Shown here piece after piece: positions 45,017 through 56,109 of a DNA stretch of 64,000 nucleotides. The position numbers and the translations under genes were made by a program. The stretch is from Fasciola hepatica (taxonomy: Eukaryota; Platyhelminthes; Trematoda; Plagiorchiida; Fasciolidae): NCBI GenBank assembly GCA_948099385.1, contig CANUEZ040000168.1:993501-1057500 (forward strand), read 5' to 3'. A model generated the notes under the pieces. The model was not told the DNA's origin, ran no database searches, and was given only the letters and a program-made list of their open reading frames with translations. The stretch's first letter is position 1. Every line of letters starts with the position of its first letter.

Positions 45017-45610
45017 TCAGGACCCGTTTATTCCATAATGAGATAGTATATGTCCCAGAAAGTTAACTTCTTCACCGATAAATTCACACTTCGAGGGCTT
45101 CAACATGAGACCGGCCTCTTCAGTTCGCTCCAGAACTAGTTCCGAATTGTTCAGGCGCTCTTCAATTCTTGTTCCATGTATTAAAACATCATCAGTGTAA
45201 ACAACGCATTTTGAAGGAACCAGACCCGCTAGCATATAGTTCATCTGCCTTTGGAAGCTAGCGGGTGCATCAGTCAACCCGAAAGGCATTGTTTGGAATT
45301 CATACAAGCCTGACGGAATTGTGAATGCCGCTTTCTGTCTTTGGCCTCACTTTCCACTTGCCAATGTCCTAATGTGCTGAAGTAGCGTGCACCCCCAAGC
45401 ACGTCAAAAGTCTTCCGATACCGGTAAAGGGAAGGTGTATTTCTCGGTGACTGCGTTTAGTTTTCAATAATTTACACACAATCTCAGCTTACCATCCCTT
45501 TCTCAACCAACACCACGGGGGACGCCGATTGAGATTGTGACGGTTGAATAACGTTGTTACTAAGCCTGTCCTCGATGATGGTGCTGTACTTCCGCCTGGT
45601 AATGAACTGG
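45017..45610 (-). pseudogene. Gypsy reverse transcriptase, frameshifted
   Basis: The intact frame 45307-45017 reads MYEFQTMPFGLTDAPASFQR, CVVYTDDVLIHGTRIEERL, LKPSKCEFIGEEVNFLGHIL. The catalytic box is YTDD. Upstream blocks to about 45,610 are visible only through frameshifts (VLRKGW in place of VVLVKKKDG, then the FPFTGIGRLL region). Confidence 0.85.
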
Positions 45611-45653
45611 GATTCACCTACTCACCAATTTTATAGGTTCGGCATCCCCCGTA

Positions 45654-45989
45654 TCAATGTGGTGCTTTTCTACCCAACTTCTCGCTTTCCCACATGAAAG
45701 AATCGACAAATGTTTGCAGAAGATTGAGTAACTTTTCATTATTTGTCGCTGGTTCATTTTTGTTGATTAAATCCTTGAACTGCTGCTCGCGATCTACTTC
45801 AGTTACCCCAGTGGTGCATATATCCTCGTTTGCGTTTCCACACGCGATACAACTACCGTATGTTTGTCCGATGTGGAATCTTTTCTTTAAAACATCTATA
45901 ACACATCCAAATGTTTGCAAAACGGCTTTTCTGACAAATGCACCATGTGGGAGACCCTCAGATCCTATCAGTGGATACTGTTCCACCAC
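45654..45989 (-). pseudogene. Gypsy protease-RT linker
   Basis: This 111-codon frame begins MVEQYPLIGSEGLPHGAFVR and ends in the acidic segment before RT (LLNLLQTFVDSFMWESEKLG, the position of the FVDVF block). CIACGNANEDIC is not a zinc knuckle with known spacing. Confidence 0.6.
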
Positions 45990-46035
45990 ACCAATGAGTT
46001 CTATCGACAGTTCGAGAATCCCCGCTGTTGCTAGC

Positions 46036-46380
46036 TGTAATGACTGGATTGCTCGAAATGAAATCAGAAGTCACGCCAGATGGCACTGAAATGTAAATGT
46101 ATTGTCGTTTAATATACAAAATGCGGCAGCTATATAGGCCTGAAATAAAGAAGGGAGCGCATTCACACACAAGTATTGATCCATCCATAATGTGATTGGT
46201 GGGCACACACTTGCCAGGCCCTGTCATGTGATATGGACGTAGATCGTATGCGCGAGATACGCGTACTGCGGTAATCAATACACATGGTTGAACTGAGATG
46301 AGTCATACGCACATGGCGCATTTGTTTGTGTGCAGACATGCGTGGACGCTCGTTGGAATATTTATCTAACAAATGAACAC
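46036..46380 (-). repeat. LTR-like repeat RepB, copy 1, inserted in the Gypsy element
   Basis: On the minus strand it starts TGTTCATTTGTT and runs through CATATCACATGACAG, CCACCAATCACATTATGG, a TATATAG box and ACATTTCAGTGCC to a final CAGTCATTACA. TGT...ACA ends, a TATA-like box and a length of 300-350 bp suggest a solo LTR. It separates the Gypsy protease from its downstream linker. Confidence 0.6.
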
Positions 46381-46460
46381 TGAATAGCCTAAATTAGTTT
46401 TCTAGAAATGCATGTGACTTGGACAGAATCACCATATTAGCTTTCTTCCATTTACCACCG

Positions 46461-46739
46461 TTAGTGTAAAACACAAGCGGTCAAGTCGATCTCGCATGCA
46501 CGTGGAACTACAGCATTACTGATGAGGCTGCGGATGGCCGCGGTATCGATCACCTCATGTGTTTCACTGCCATTGATCTTACTTTCAACAGACAATGAAT
46601 CGGAATAATCAGAATTCAACGATATCGCAGGAACAATGAACCCACCTTTCTGTATCGCCTGTTCGTATAGGTGCGCTGGTTGACTTTCCATCGTGGTCGT
46701 GTAGGTATTCCGACATCTCCTTACAGCACCACGCCACAT
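46461..46739 (-). pseudogene. Gypsy protease fragment
   Basis: SKINGSETHEVIDTAAIRSL is the retropepsin start, with the active site D-T-G changed to D-T-A. The remaining half of the fold is lost at the RepB insertion. Confidence 0.65.
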
Positions 46740-47058
46740 CCTTCCTGGTGTCTGCTGGTTATGACCCGTGGATGTCCACCCAGTTTTTTGACCTCGTACC
46801 CGGTCTAGAGTTCCCCATACCCTTCCTGTGCTTATTTCCCATCGGCTGATCCTTTGTCAGGGATACCGTCGCCATGGTTGAAAGCTGCAACAGGCGCAGT
46901 CTGGTTGGTCCTCGATCCAAACAGCCTCTATGCACTCCTCTTCTCTGCCGCAGCCACTGCCTGCTCTAATTCTTGAAGTTTATGCATTAAATAACTGCTG
47001 CATCCTCAGGCTTGAGGCCCGAGGGAATATCCATTTTCTTCCCCTTCGGTAAGCTGAT

Positions 47059-47611
47059 TTATGGCTTGTTACCCTCCCCTCCCCTCCCCCCCCCCAAAAA
47101 AAAATCCGTTCTTTCAGAATGATATATTATGCAAGGATAAACCAATGTTTTTGTTTCATTTCGTGCCCAATCGACACCCAACCCTAGTTTTCTGAGCAGA
47201 TGAATTCCGAGTCGCAACGGGGTCACACAGCTATCTAGTCTTGAGTGATCACCATTGCCCACAAGATTCCGGGCTTTATGTACAGGTTTAGACCCCTGCA
47301 CATGCATCTCACTTCCACTGCCTTTGATATATTATCATTATACACTGGCTTAAAAAAATCCCCTTTCCCGACAATGCAGATGTGGTCCCCAAGTGGCTTC
47401 CCTAATATTACTCGGTTTCTTGTGCCAAGAATGCGGTATTTTTCTGACATTTGTGGCAGTAATCCTCTTCTGCGCGTCCGACTAATTGTTGTGAAGTTGT
47501 TTTTCCTTCACCAGCTTCCCTTCTAACCCTTGTGATAACAGTCCCTTTGTCAGTTTTGTTATGAATGGTGTGTCTGGTGTCATACCAGTGCGTCAGGTGT
47601 GATATTATCAA
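47059..47611 (-). pseudogene. Retropepsin-like fragment of another LTR element
   Basis: Three overlapping minus-strand frames give GKPLGDHICIVGKGDFF, VEVRCMCRGLNLYI and RLGIHLLRKLGLGVDWARNE. The last resembles the end of a Gypsy protease (I-L-G-x-D-F-L-R-K-x-G-x-x-x-D). A C-rich run with an A run (47,076-47,104) lies at its end. It does not fit in frame with the protease at 46461-46739, so I treat it as a separate remnant. Confidence 0.5.
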
Positions 47612-47969
47612 CCGCTACCGCTCTTTCTGGAAGCAGGTCCCTACTATGTGCAGAGAAAAAAAGACAAAATGCATGAGTGACAAGCATGTATTTTTCATCA
47701 AAATATCACTAAGTGGCTATGGAAGCACCTAATATTAGCAGGCGCGCTGCCATCCTCCTTTCATCGGGTCGGATTCTTTACTCACGAGATTTCTTGATTA
47801 CCAAATCTACACAGTTGCGCAACGAAAGTCTCTTAACTATTGATGAAATCCTTTCACTGATATTTCTCATCATCTTCACGTCTTTCTTTAGTTGTTCAAA
47901 CCTCCGTCCGAGGGGCTTGTAAGGTTACGTAACATGATTAACAACGAAATATGACGGCTGAAAGAAGCC
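47612..47969. other. Unassigned
   Basis: A 69-codon frame at 47713-47922 (+) may belong to the upstream part of the PLE below (KSTQLRNESLLTIDEILSLI) but is not conclusive. Confidence 0.3.
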
Positions 47970-48597
47970 TTGACTGAAAACGCTTATGCCGATGCGTTTA
48001 TCGAAAGGCACAACAAGCCTAAAGTCATCAGACAAACGAATTGTTCAGTAGAAAAATTACTAGTCACACTTTGTCTTCCATTCAAAGCTGCTGACGTCAA
48101 TTGCTTGCTCAAACGACGACTTGGATCAGCGCTTGCCCGGTCATATCATTGCAGCTGACCTTAGAATTATTCATCGAACGATTGAGATCCCCACACACTC
48201 GGTGAAACAACGTCCACCTCTGTACACCAAATCGAATCCGATTCACCAATTTCAGTGTAGTTGCGGAGCAACCTACGTGAGTCGAACAGAGCGGCAGTTA
48301 CGTAACCGAGTGATTGAACACATTCCAAATTGGGTACAACGTTTTGTGATGCAATCAGGGTCAGATCAAAGGCATAATGACAACGTTCGAAACCATAAGA
48401 TCCCGTCGTCGGCCGTCGCTCGTCCTCTTCTGATGACGCAACATCCAGCTGACCGAAGCACTGCGTTTCGGGTCATTTACGTGGCAAGGAATACCAGGCT
48501 TTTGAGGTTTGCTGAAGCAATTTCCATACATCGATGGAAACCTATATTGTGTCAGCAGAAACAGCTCTTTGTTAATGTGTCTTTACCATGGTGACGT
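47970..48597 (+). mobile_element. Penelope-like element, C-terminal fragment with GIY-YIG domain
   Basis: The end of RT (TLCLPFKAADVNCLLKRRLG) is followed by the linker (ADLRIIHRTIEIPTHSVKQR, PPLYTKSN) and the GIY-YIG endonuclease: FQCSCGATYVSRTERQLRNR with R and E (VIEHIP), ending AFRVIYVARNTRLLRFAEAI ... LFVNVSLPW and TGA. The order RT then GIY-YIG is diagnostic of PLEs. A YVGR is expected where YVSR stands. The frame 48121-48594 is intact; upstream parts are frameshifted. Confidence 0.88.
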
Positions 48598-49475
48598 AAC
48601 TTGACTATTGTAATTTTCCCTATATTTGTCGAACGTAATGGTTTTACATGGACTTATATAAACAGTATCGTTCTGCGGTATGCACCATGTTAAGATGCAG
48701 CGAAATCGTCCCGGACATAAACCGTGCTATATTGCAAATGTGGTGGTTATCTTACATTTTGTTCCACCGCGATCTGATGTGATCCCAGTGATCCTCGTTT
48801 GAACCATGGACACTGGTCAACTAGAGGAACACTGAGAACAGATTTATTTTAAGGTCTTGGCCTATGAGTGTAGCAGCCGATAGCTTTGCTCGGATGGGGC
48901 AGATCAGCAATGACGATAGCATGTGTTGCATATCTCAAAGATTACTGTGGGTTTCCATTCTATTTATCAATACATAAATATGATGAGATTAAATACCAAT
49001 TCGCGTCACATGATGATCATTGTCAGAACGAGTTGCGAGATTGTGCCAGATAAATAAAATTAGGACTAACTGGAAGTTGTGAATTTGACATTAAGCACCA
49101 CCGAAAGGGGGAAATTCCGGATGATAGTGTAATGAACGACATGACAAAGAGGGGGAGGGGGTCTTGAAGCAACCGCTTTGACAGGAAAAACGCTTGTGAC
49201 CTTTTCATGCGGGAAACTGAGAATGAAGAAACTTACACAGTTTGTCAGTGCTCCAGACAGATATAGGCTGACTCAGAATTCTCATCCATTGAAAGCTTCT
49301 TCAGGACGAAAAAATGACTGATCGGCCAGCAACCAATTTTAACTGTAGGTGAACTGTATTCCTGCGCTCTAGTTTCCAATTGGATGCTCTCCCACGAAAC
49401 CCAAAATTGTGGTGATTTTGTTTCCTATTCTCTAGCGATACGAGAAATCCCAGATGAACTAATCACCGCTCATTT
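48598..49475. other. Unassigned
   Basis: No domain or repeat recognised. The part next to 48597 would be the PLE 3' UTR. Confidence 0.35.
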
Positions 49476-49798
49476 TGTTCATTGTACACCAGTCAGCATC
49501 CATCCATTTCCATGTACAACCAAGTAAATCGTGCTCTTATGACTCACCTTATTGCAACCTTAGACGTTGATTATTGCAATGCGCATGTCTCGTGCTCATG
49601 ATCCGCCTCCATATCACGTGACACAGTTTGGCAAGTTTGTGTCCACCAATCAGTGATCATGGTTCAAAGTGTGTGCACGTTTTCCTTCATGTACTTCAGA
49701 CCGATAAGAACGCTGTATTTTGTATGCTAAAGGACAAATATATTCCAGTGCTAGCCCTCGTGCCTTCTGATTTCTTTTAGCACAATTCGGTCACTACA
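49476..49798 (+). repeat. LTR-like repeat RepB, copy 2
   Basis: It starts TGTTCATTGTACACC and contains GCGCATGTCTCGTGC, CATATCACGTGACAC, GTCCACCAATCAG and TATTCCAGTGC, ending TCGGTCACTACA. It has the same order as RepB copies 1 and 3 and lacks the insert found in copy 3. Confidence 0.65.
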
Positions 49799-52395
49799 GG
49801 AATACAGTGCGAATCACTCAGTCCGAGCACACAGTACGATCGGAAACAGATACGATAACAGGGAAAAGATGATCCAGAGAATCAAATTCTACAGACAGAA
49901 GAGTTAACGTAATGAGTTGTCTTAATCACACAGTGACAAGACCGCGGTCTTACTCAAAAGCTCTTCTCAGAAGTCTTCTAGACCCGCGATACTGTCTTCC
50001 CGGCAACCCGAGTGTCCTGAAAAAGAAATTAAACGGACGAGCATTGAGAAGGATTTTATTTTAGCGTTCCTTTGCCAATCCACTAATTACTTTACCACCG
50101 AAGTTCTGCCGAAAGGATAACTGAACATTTATTTCAGTAGTAGGAAATTGAAATAATTCATGAAGTAATTTATCATACAATATCAAGGCGCAACTCATCA
50201 CCGAAAGCCACACTAACACTCACTGTAGAGCTGTTTCATTTTGTTTGTTAAAAATTATTAGCTGCAACGCGTGTCCATGGAATTAGCCGTGAACTGGCTG
50301 TCGTCGCTGCACGATAAATCAGTCATACCATGAATGGGAATTTGTAGAAAACAATCTCTGCAAGTTAGTCTACGTTAAACAATTTCCTGTTTGGGCATCA
50401 ATTTTTGAAAAATGCAGTCACACCGATCGTACGAATCCCCTGATCTTATCATCATGCGATGTTCGATCTTCAGGTTACACAGCTTTTCACGTGTGGCGTT
50501 ATTACTAAATACAGTAGCTTCTAAATTTTCCCTTGGGTTAAGGTATTGTTAGAGAATCCATGCCTCAGGCTCTGAAATTTCTTAGTGCGAGTAGTACAAC
50601 AGCTCACAAAGCAAACAACCATGGAAAAACACCAATAACACAAGGATTGGATGCTATACTATGTTGTACCGCCCACCGCCTTTCGTGCAATTCCTGGTGT
50701 TGCGTGGGCACCATGCTTGGTTTCAAGCTGATGTAAAAATAATAAGAATAATAATAATACGGCGTGGGCAATGCTAAACTTTAAATTAGATGACTAGAAA
50801 TTCGTGCTTGCTGCCGACAGTGCCTTGTCTGTCTGTTGCGGAACCTTTGACTCTGACGAATAAATGTATGTTATCACGTGAGGTAGTCATTTTGTTTCAC
50901 GTGACGATGAATTTGCGTGTTGTTTCACTGCGCCTAAGTAAATTCAAGTCGACGAGTACCCAGCGTTCATTGTTAAAATTAGCTTATTGTGCTTTAACCA
51001 TGACAGCCAGTGCGGTGGCACTATCAGTGTACAAATAAGTGAATTTGCTCTGAATACTTAAGGGCGTCAGCCGAAGACGAAAGCGCGCAAAATGCACAAA
51101 GACGCATTCAAAATGAATTCAATGTGTTTTCGACATAACTGTAGGTAGATTATAAACATTCACTCATCAGAACGCGTCATATCCAGCCTTAGGTTTCGCG
51201 GGTCCTAGGCTAGTTGCAGTCAGTCAAGTTGTAATCGATAGCCCAGGTTTTTTTTACATTTTTTTATGGTACTGTATTCTGCAAACGCATTGCATTTCGT
51301 AGTACTGTATTGTACTGAGCAGTATTCTTGTGCTATTGTATGGAATGCATCCGGGTGTGTTACTACATTGCACTATACAGTATTGCATTGAATTCGATGA
51401 AGTTTGTGAACAAATTTATGCTCACCAGTTCCATGATCAATTAAAGAAAACGCATTGTACGCAAAAACTCATGAGTAGATTGGTGGTTATTCTCTTATTT
51501 GTTAGTATGCAAGTTAAGAAACGGGCAGTAGGATTATTGCACAAGCCAATTCATGAAGGACTAAATAGAAAGATGGATTAACTGAATTGCAGGACAGAAC
51601 AAGAGGAAAGGTACTTCCAGGGGCTAGTGTAATAATCCTATTTACTTGAGAACGCTCTTTCTAGCTTCATGATCTTCTCGACTGAGACGGCTGCTTCACT
51701 CCTTAAGTTGGTGTAAATATCAGTTAGCGTCTATGATTTCGGGATTCTTTTCCGTCAGTCGTGAATCGTGATGCAGACTGGAAGCCTATCTGAGGGTGAA
51801 CAGTTACTAACGAGACAAATCGCTACAGTCGCCTGATTGTCTAATTTTTGGCGGTGGGTTGCACTTTTTCGAAGAATTCGCCATGTCACGGAGTACAGAC
51901 ACTCAACTCACCACTAAAATTCTATGGAAGCACAGTAAAGTTGTTTCATTTTCTCAATGATCAATCATAAGCTGTGGTGCTCATTCATCGAATCCAAACT
52001 GTGTCTCGAACACCTGGTAGCCAGGATTTTGAATGCCACAGTTTAACTGAATGATCATCCGAGCCGGTTCTCAAGGGCTGGTTTTGCCTCTACACTTTGA
52101 AATAAAGCTCACAGTTGTCACTGGCTTTTCAGATTAGCAGCTCGCCGCTCAGATCGCGATCGACTCACTTGACAGATCATTTCTTGAGAAGTTACTGCCC
52201 ATGGCGGTCCACACGACAAGGTAAGACATTTAGTTTGCGAGGAAATTGAACGGGCAAGTTAGAATGTTAACATTGCAAGAGGACTTAATTTGACATACTC
52301 TCATTGATCGAGTAAGTATAGAATCAATTTCTCCTTGGCCGCTGATCATCACTTGGCCGAAAGTGGGCACAAGATGAACCCGGCAATCGCGTACT
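49799..52395. other. Unassigned region
   Basis: No coding similarity found. There is an AAT microsatellite-like stretch near 50740-50760 and a TACTGTATT/GTATTG-rich patch near 51,265-51,390 that resembles decayed LINE tails. Open frames at 50790-51038 and 51330-51581 show no known motif. Confidence 0.4.
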
Positions 52396-52696
52396 CATGA
52401 TGTTCTGATCGCTGAGCTTGGCGTTTAGATCGCAAACGTTTCATCACCAGTCGAGGTGACATCGTCAGTGCATGTGTCTCGAACAGATTTGAGCGTTTCA
52501 CGCCCAAAGTTGATCTCAATAGTTTTAAATATTTGTGTTGGTTGTAGCTCAGGTTGTTGGTTGCCATGATGTTCTGATCGCTGCACGATGTCACCTCGAC
52601 TGGTGATGAAACGTTTGCGATCCAAACGCCAAGCTCAGCGATCAGAACATCATGGCAACCAACAACCTGAGCTACAACCAACACAAATATTTAAAA
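52396..52696. repeat. Interleaved inverted repeats (70 bp and 61 bp arms)
   Basis: Arms 52396-52465 and 52585-52654 are reverse complements over 70 bp with one mismatch. Arms 52523-52583 and 52636-52696 are reverse complements over 61 bp with none. The right arms overlap by 19 bp. Thus 52585-52696 is a 112-bp unit, and two partial inverted copies of it lie to its left. Confidence 0.95.
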
Positions 52697-53025
52697 TCGC
52701 GTTCTCAGTTTCGTTAAATCACCGCGACAAACATTGACTAGGGATATCCTTAGCTTATTCTGTTTTGAGCCAGCCGTTTGCACACTCAACACACGCGTTG
52801 TTGGCTCCGCTACCTCTGAGTTCGATCTTGATTCTGGGCAGGCGATAGTGTGTTATCTACCAAATGAACCAGGGGCTCTATAACAGACGTATCTGCCAGT
52901 GCAGTTACATAAGGCAATTTCGTAGAGATGGGTACAAGCTTAAATGCAAATCGGCAAATTCACTGGTTAAGATTCGACGGGTCTTTACATTCTAATGCCA
53001 ATTGAAATTAAGTGAGTATAGTAAA
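52697..53025. other. Unassigned; possible Gypsy 3' region
   Basis: In minus-strand sense this follows the integrase fragment below and could hold its 3' LTR, but I could not define ends. Confidence 0.3.
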
Positions 53026-53960
53026 TCAAAGAAAAAGATTGATTAACCAGAGATTGATCAATTTGATCGAGCTTCTGTTGTGCTTGTTCTCAATGATTCT
53101 GATTGATTGGTGCTCCTCAGAGCATGTCGCCACGTGGCTGTACTGGGCCGTGTCACGTGTGGTAACTGCTGAATCATTACAACCCTTATCCCTCAAAAGC
53201 TCCTCGTCGATGAAGCTCGCCTGCCGTACCAATCGTCTAACTAGCTGAAGGAACTGACGGGTCGCTAACTTCAACACAGTCACCGTTTACATCCTCGGTC
53301 ACCTCAGTCGCATCGTCGGTTGCCGAAGCGAACGTGTCTGAGAGGGTGTCCGTGTACGTGTGTATCATACAGGTCCATAATCTCAACCACATATCGGTCA
53401 CGTTGTCTGGTGATCATTCCGCGAGTTAGTTGGAGTTCGCTGCCACATAATTATGTGGCGTCACTGGAATCAAAACATCAGCGATGACCTCAATCTTCTC
53501 GACATGATTGGAGTGCTTGGGCTCTCCTTTGTGCACTCATGTATTGTGTTTCGGTATTCCAGAAGGAATATGTTGAGGAATTCTTCCAATTTGGGCAACA
53601 TTCTCGGGCTGACCGATTCCAGTGCACATCTCACGGAAAGCACTAAGTTCTCTGATGCATCACTAGAGAATGCATGGAGTGGTGCTGTACACACATGCCA
53701 ACATCTCATTCTGTTAAGCAAGATTTTCAGATCTGCTGCACAGAACTGTGATCCATTATCGGTGACCAATACTTGTGGAATTTCTTCTCTGTTGAAGCAC
53801 TTCTGTAACACCTGAATTACAAACGCGGCGTTTGATGCAGTTTGTCAGGAGCACTTTCGGCCATTTGGAGAATAAGTCAGTCAACGCTAAGTCATGGTGT
53901 CAGTTCCAGAATGGGTCACAGAATCACGGGACAGCTTGATCCAGTAAACGAAAGTCTATT
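53026..53960 (-). pseudogene. Gypsy integrase fragment with C-terminal tail
   Basis: The minus strand reads LALTDLFSKWPKVLLTN (53,900), then the frame 53811-53470: LLQKCFNREEIPQVLVTDNG with the second catalytic Asp, QFCAADLKILLNRM, APLHAFSSDASENLV where Glu survives, and FLLEYRNT. About 190 bp later 53283-53026 gives RRLVRQASFIDEELLRDKGC, a tail also present at about 58,915 (+). The two tails show that these belong to one Gypsy subfamily. Confidence 0.8.
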
Positions 53961-54015
53961 ATCACAAGATCCTCTTAGCTTTCAATCGTGGGTGTTAACA
54001 TATCACAAGAACATG

Positions 54016-54600
54016 CTACCTTGATATATTCAGGCAAAAGGACCGGCTTTCATTTTCTCCGGAAGAAGTGCAGAAAGTCAAAGACCAAGTTATTATATCG
54101 CCATCCTTGAGGAAAACTGTTCTTGACGAGTTATACAATGGCCAAATGGGGATTAAGAAAATAAGGTATTTGACAAAGTGAATATGTTGGTGGCCGGAAA
54201 TTGACAGCAATTTTCGGTCAACTGTAACGAGCTGTAATTAGTGCATCCATAAAATTCGTCAGAAACCTATAGACTGAACACCGTGGCCTGAATTCTATCT
54301 TCTGTGGTAAGTAGTACATGACGATTTTTGTGGACCATTTCTCAGTAAGTGTTATTCTCTTATATTGGTTGATAGATATTCCCACTGACCTGAAGTGTAT
54401 CTGACTGAAAATACTAATGCATTTTTTGTCAAAAATGAACTTCGCAAATATTTCAGCCATGAGGTATTCCACGGGTGGTTGTGGCTGACAACGGATCACA
54501 GTGCTTTTCCATGGAATTAAAACCGTGGTTGAATGAAATCGGATGTCGTCATCTGCGCAACAAGGTAGCGGATCGACAAAACGCGAGCGGAGTGGTAGCT
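54016..54600 (+). pseudogene. Gypsy integrase fragment, plus strand
   Basis: Plus-strand translation: VIISPSLRKTVLDELYNGQM (zinc-finger region), ICWWPEIDSNF, HDDFCGPFL (first Asp), ENTNAFFVKNELRKYFSHEV, and TDNGSQCFSMELKPWLNEIG (second Asp) with CRH. Several stops and shifts interrupt it. It diverges from the minus-strand integrase next to it, so these are two Gypsy families meeting near 53,990. Confidence 0.75.
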
Positions 54601-54603
54601 GGT

Positions 54604-54915
54604 CATGTCACCAAAAAACCAATCAGAAGGCAGGCTACTTGATGCAAGTATGAACGAGTTGGTTTGTGTTGAAAGGGTTGGTGACAGTGACGTTTTCGTC
54701 CCTATATAACCAATGTGTTCCGTGCCAATAAACTGAGATGATTCATTGGCAGATTAGACTTCTCACTAGAATCAGTGGGACGGTTTGAAACAAACCGCAC
54801 ATCCGTGCTTGAAAGGTGCAGCCAAGAATTCCGTACGGACCTTAAAATAAAGCTGAGTTCATCAAATCCACATAAGTTTGTTGAGCCCGACTGTTTCACT
54901 GATAACTTCCCGTTT
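54604..54915 (+). repeat. LTR-like sequence
   Basis: It starts TGTCACCAAAAAACC and has CCTATATAACC (TATA-like, near 54702), CCAATAAACTGAG and AATAAAGCTGAG (poly(A)-like), then CGACTGTTTCACTGATAAC. The promoter and poly(A) arrangement fits an LTR of about 310 bp, but no partner LTR was found. Confidence 0.45.
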
Positions 54916-55111
54916 TAGTATTGAAATGTGGTGCGTTCTGCTAGCAAACAGCCACGGGTTTTATAATTCAAAGTCAGACAAATGAGAGCATCGCTGCAGT
55001 GCTTGGATTCCGCTGACGTTTCTTATTTCCGTGGGAATGATATTCGACTGCCCACAGGTATCCTTACGCGACAGTTAGGATAGAGAACTGTTTAGATCAC
55101 GGACTGCAAAG

Positions 55112-55213
55112 ATGGTGCAGTTCACAGAAGACATACTGAGCATATGCGCTTTGAAACTGCAGTTAGAGAACAACAAAATGAAGCGGAAGGAAACCTACAA
55201 GTTGACGAGCTAG
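55112..55213 (+). CDS. Short frame, possible Gag start
   Basis: ATG at 55112 opens MVQFTEDILSICALKLQLEN ending at TAG 55211-55213 (33 codons). It sits about 200 bp after the LTR-like sequence, where a Gag start is expected. One frame over, an open stretch (DELAVLCRLLHLNPSSAIKA) continues to 55,302, so a frameshift may have cut it. No family match. Confidence 0.25.
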   Translation: MVQFTEDILSICALKLQLENNKMKRKETYKLTS

Positions 55214-55353
55214 CTGTATTGTGTAGATTACTTCACCTAAACCCATCGTCAGCGATTAAAGCCGATAGCGCCGCCAGCCTAAAATTAACGGGGAAAGGTG
55301 TATAGTGATTCCGCTCTATTCGTATGCAATGCGCGAAAACCCATTTGGACCTG

Positions 55354-55971
55354 TGTTCATTTGTTCAATGTACACACCAATCAGCATCCGTGCATTTCCG
55401 CGCACAAATACACCGTGCTCGTATGACTCATCTGAGTGCAACCTTGGGTGCCTATTATCGAAGTACGCATGTCTCACGCGCATGGTCTGCTTCCACATCA
55501 CATGACAGCGTTTCGCAAGTTTGTGCCTGTTGTGACGCTAATTTATGTCCCATGGATTTTTGCTCGTGATTCATCCCAACCACATTCGCCTTGCGCTCGC
55601 ACGTTCGGTGCCTGTCTGTATTACGCCCTACTTTGGTCTTCTCTACCAATCACACGCACCTAGCTCCGAGTGTGACTAATATCGATTATCCGCTTTTGGC
55701 CGATTGACGCATGCTTACACTTGCGCGTGCTGTGCCCTGATCCGGAATACAAGTTCTGCTGTACATACGTACTTTCGTTCTGTTTAGTGAGTCTTGGACA
55801 CAAGAATGCCCACCAATCACATTGCTCATGGATCAATGTCTTTGCATGCATGTGCTCCGTTACATATTTCATCCCGATAAAATTGCTATATTTTGCATCC
55901 TAATGCACCTTAACATTTCAGTGCCAGCTGAAGTATCTGCTGATCCTGTTTCAGGCTTTTCGGTCACTACA
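55354..55971 (+). repeat. LTR-like repeat RepB, copy 3, carrying a nested repeat
   Basis: Starts TGTTCATTTGTTC, ends CGGTCACTACA, with the RepB landmarks (CACATCACATGACAGCG, GCCCACCAATCACATTGC, AACATTTCAGTGCC). Between GCAAGTTTGTGCC and the CCCACCAATCAC block about 270 bp are inserted, most of it a copy of the RepD repeat. Confidence 0.7.
55555..55735 (+). repeat. RepD copy nested in RepB copy 3
   Basis: TGATTCATCCCAACCACATT, CGGTGCCTGTCTGTATTACG, TCTCTACCAATCACACGC and TATCCGCTTTTGGCCG parallel 57255-57445 in the same order and orientation. Confidence 0.6.
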
Positions 55972-56109
55972 GATTGGAGAGTGACAAATTTCAGAGAACT
56001 GGAATCGTGTGAGCCATGTGCACCACAGCGCGTGAGTTGCTCAGATGTCCAATCATTCCTGGTAACCTTCATTCACTTATACACCCTACAGTACTCCTAT
56101 AAAGATGTG

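Larger units (their letters stand above)
42898..47050 (-). mobile_element. Gypsy LTR retrotransposon, decayed, Gag end to integrase end
   Basis: In minus-strand order: Gag C-terminal remnant (47,050-46,740), protease (46739-46461), linker (45989-45654), RT (45,610-44,900), RNase H (44850-44209), integrase (44178-43295) and a pol C-terminal tail (43137-42898). The order is standard Gypsy, with integrase after RNase H. Frameshifts and stops separate all blocks. An LTR-like insertion (46036-46380) splits protease from the linker. Neither LTR of this element was identified. Confidence 0.88.

Noticed and set aside
47040..47104. Poly-C/poly-A run as a LINE or SINE tail
   Set aside because: C-rich and A-rich runs adjoin (CCCCTCCCC... 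then A9), but no element body ends here in either orientation; probably a simple repeat.
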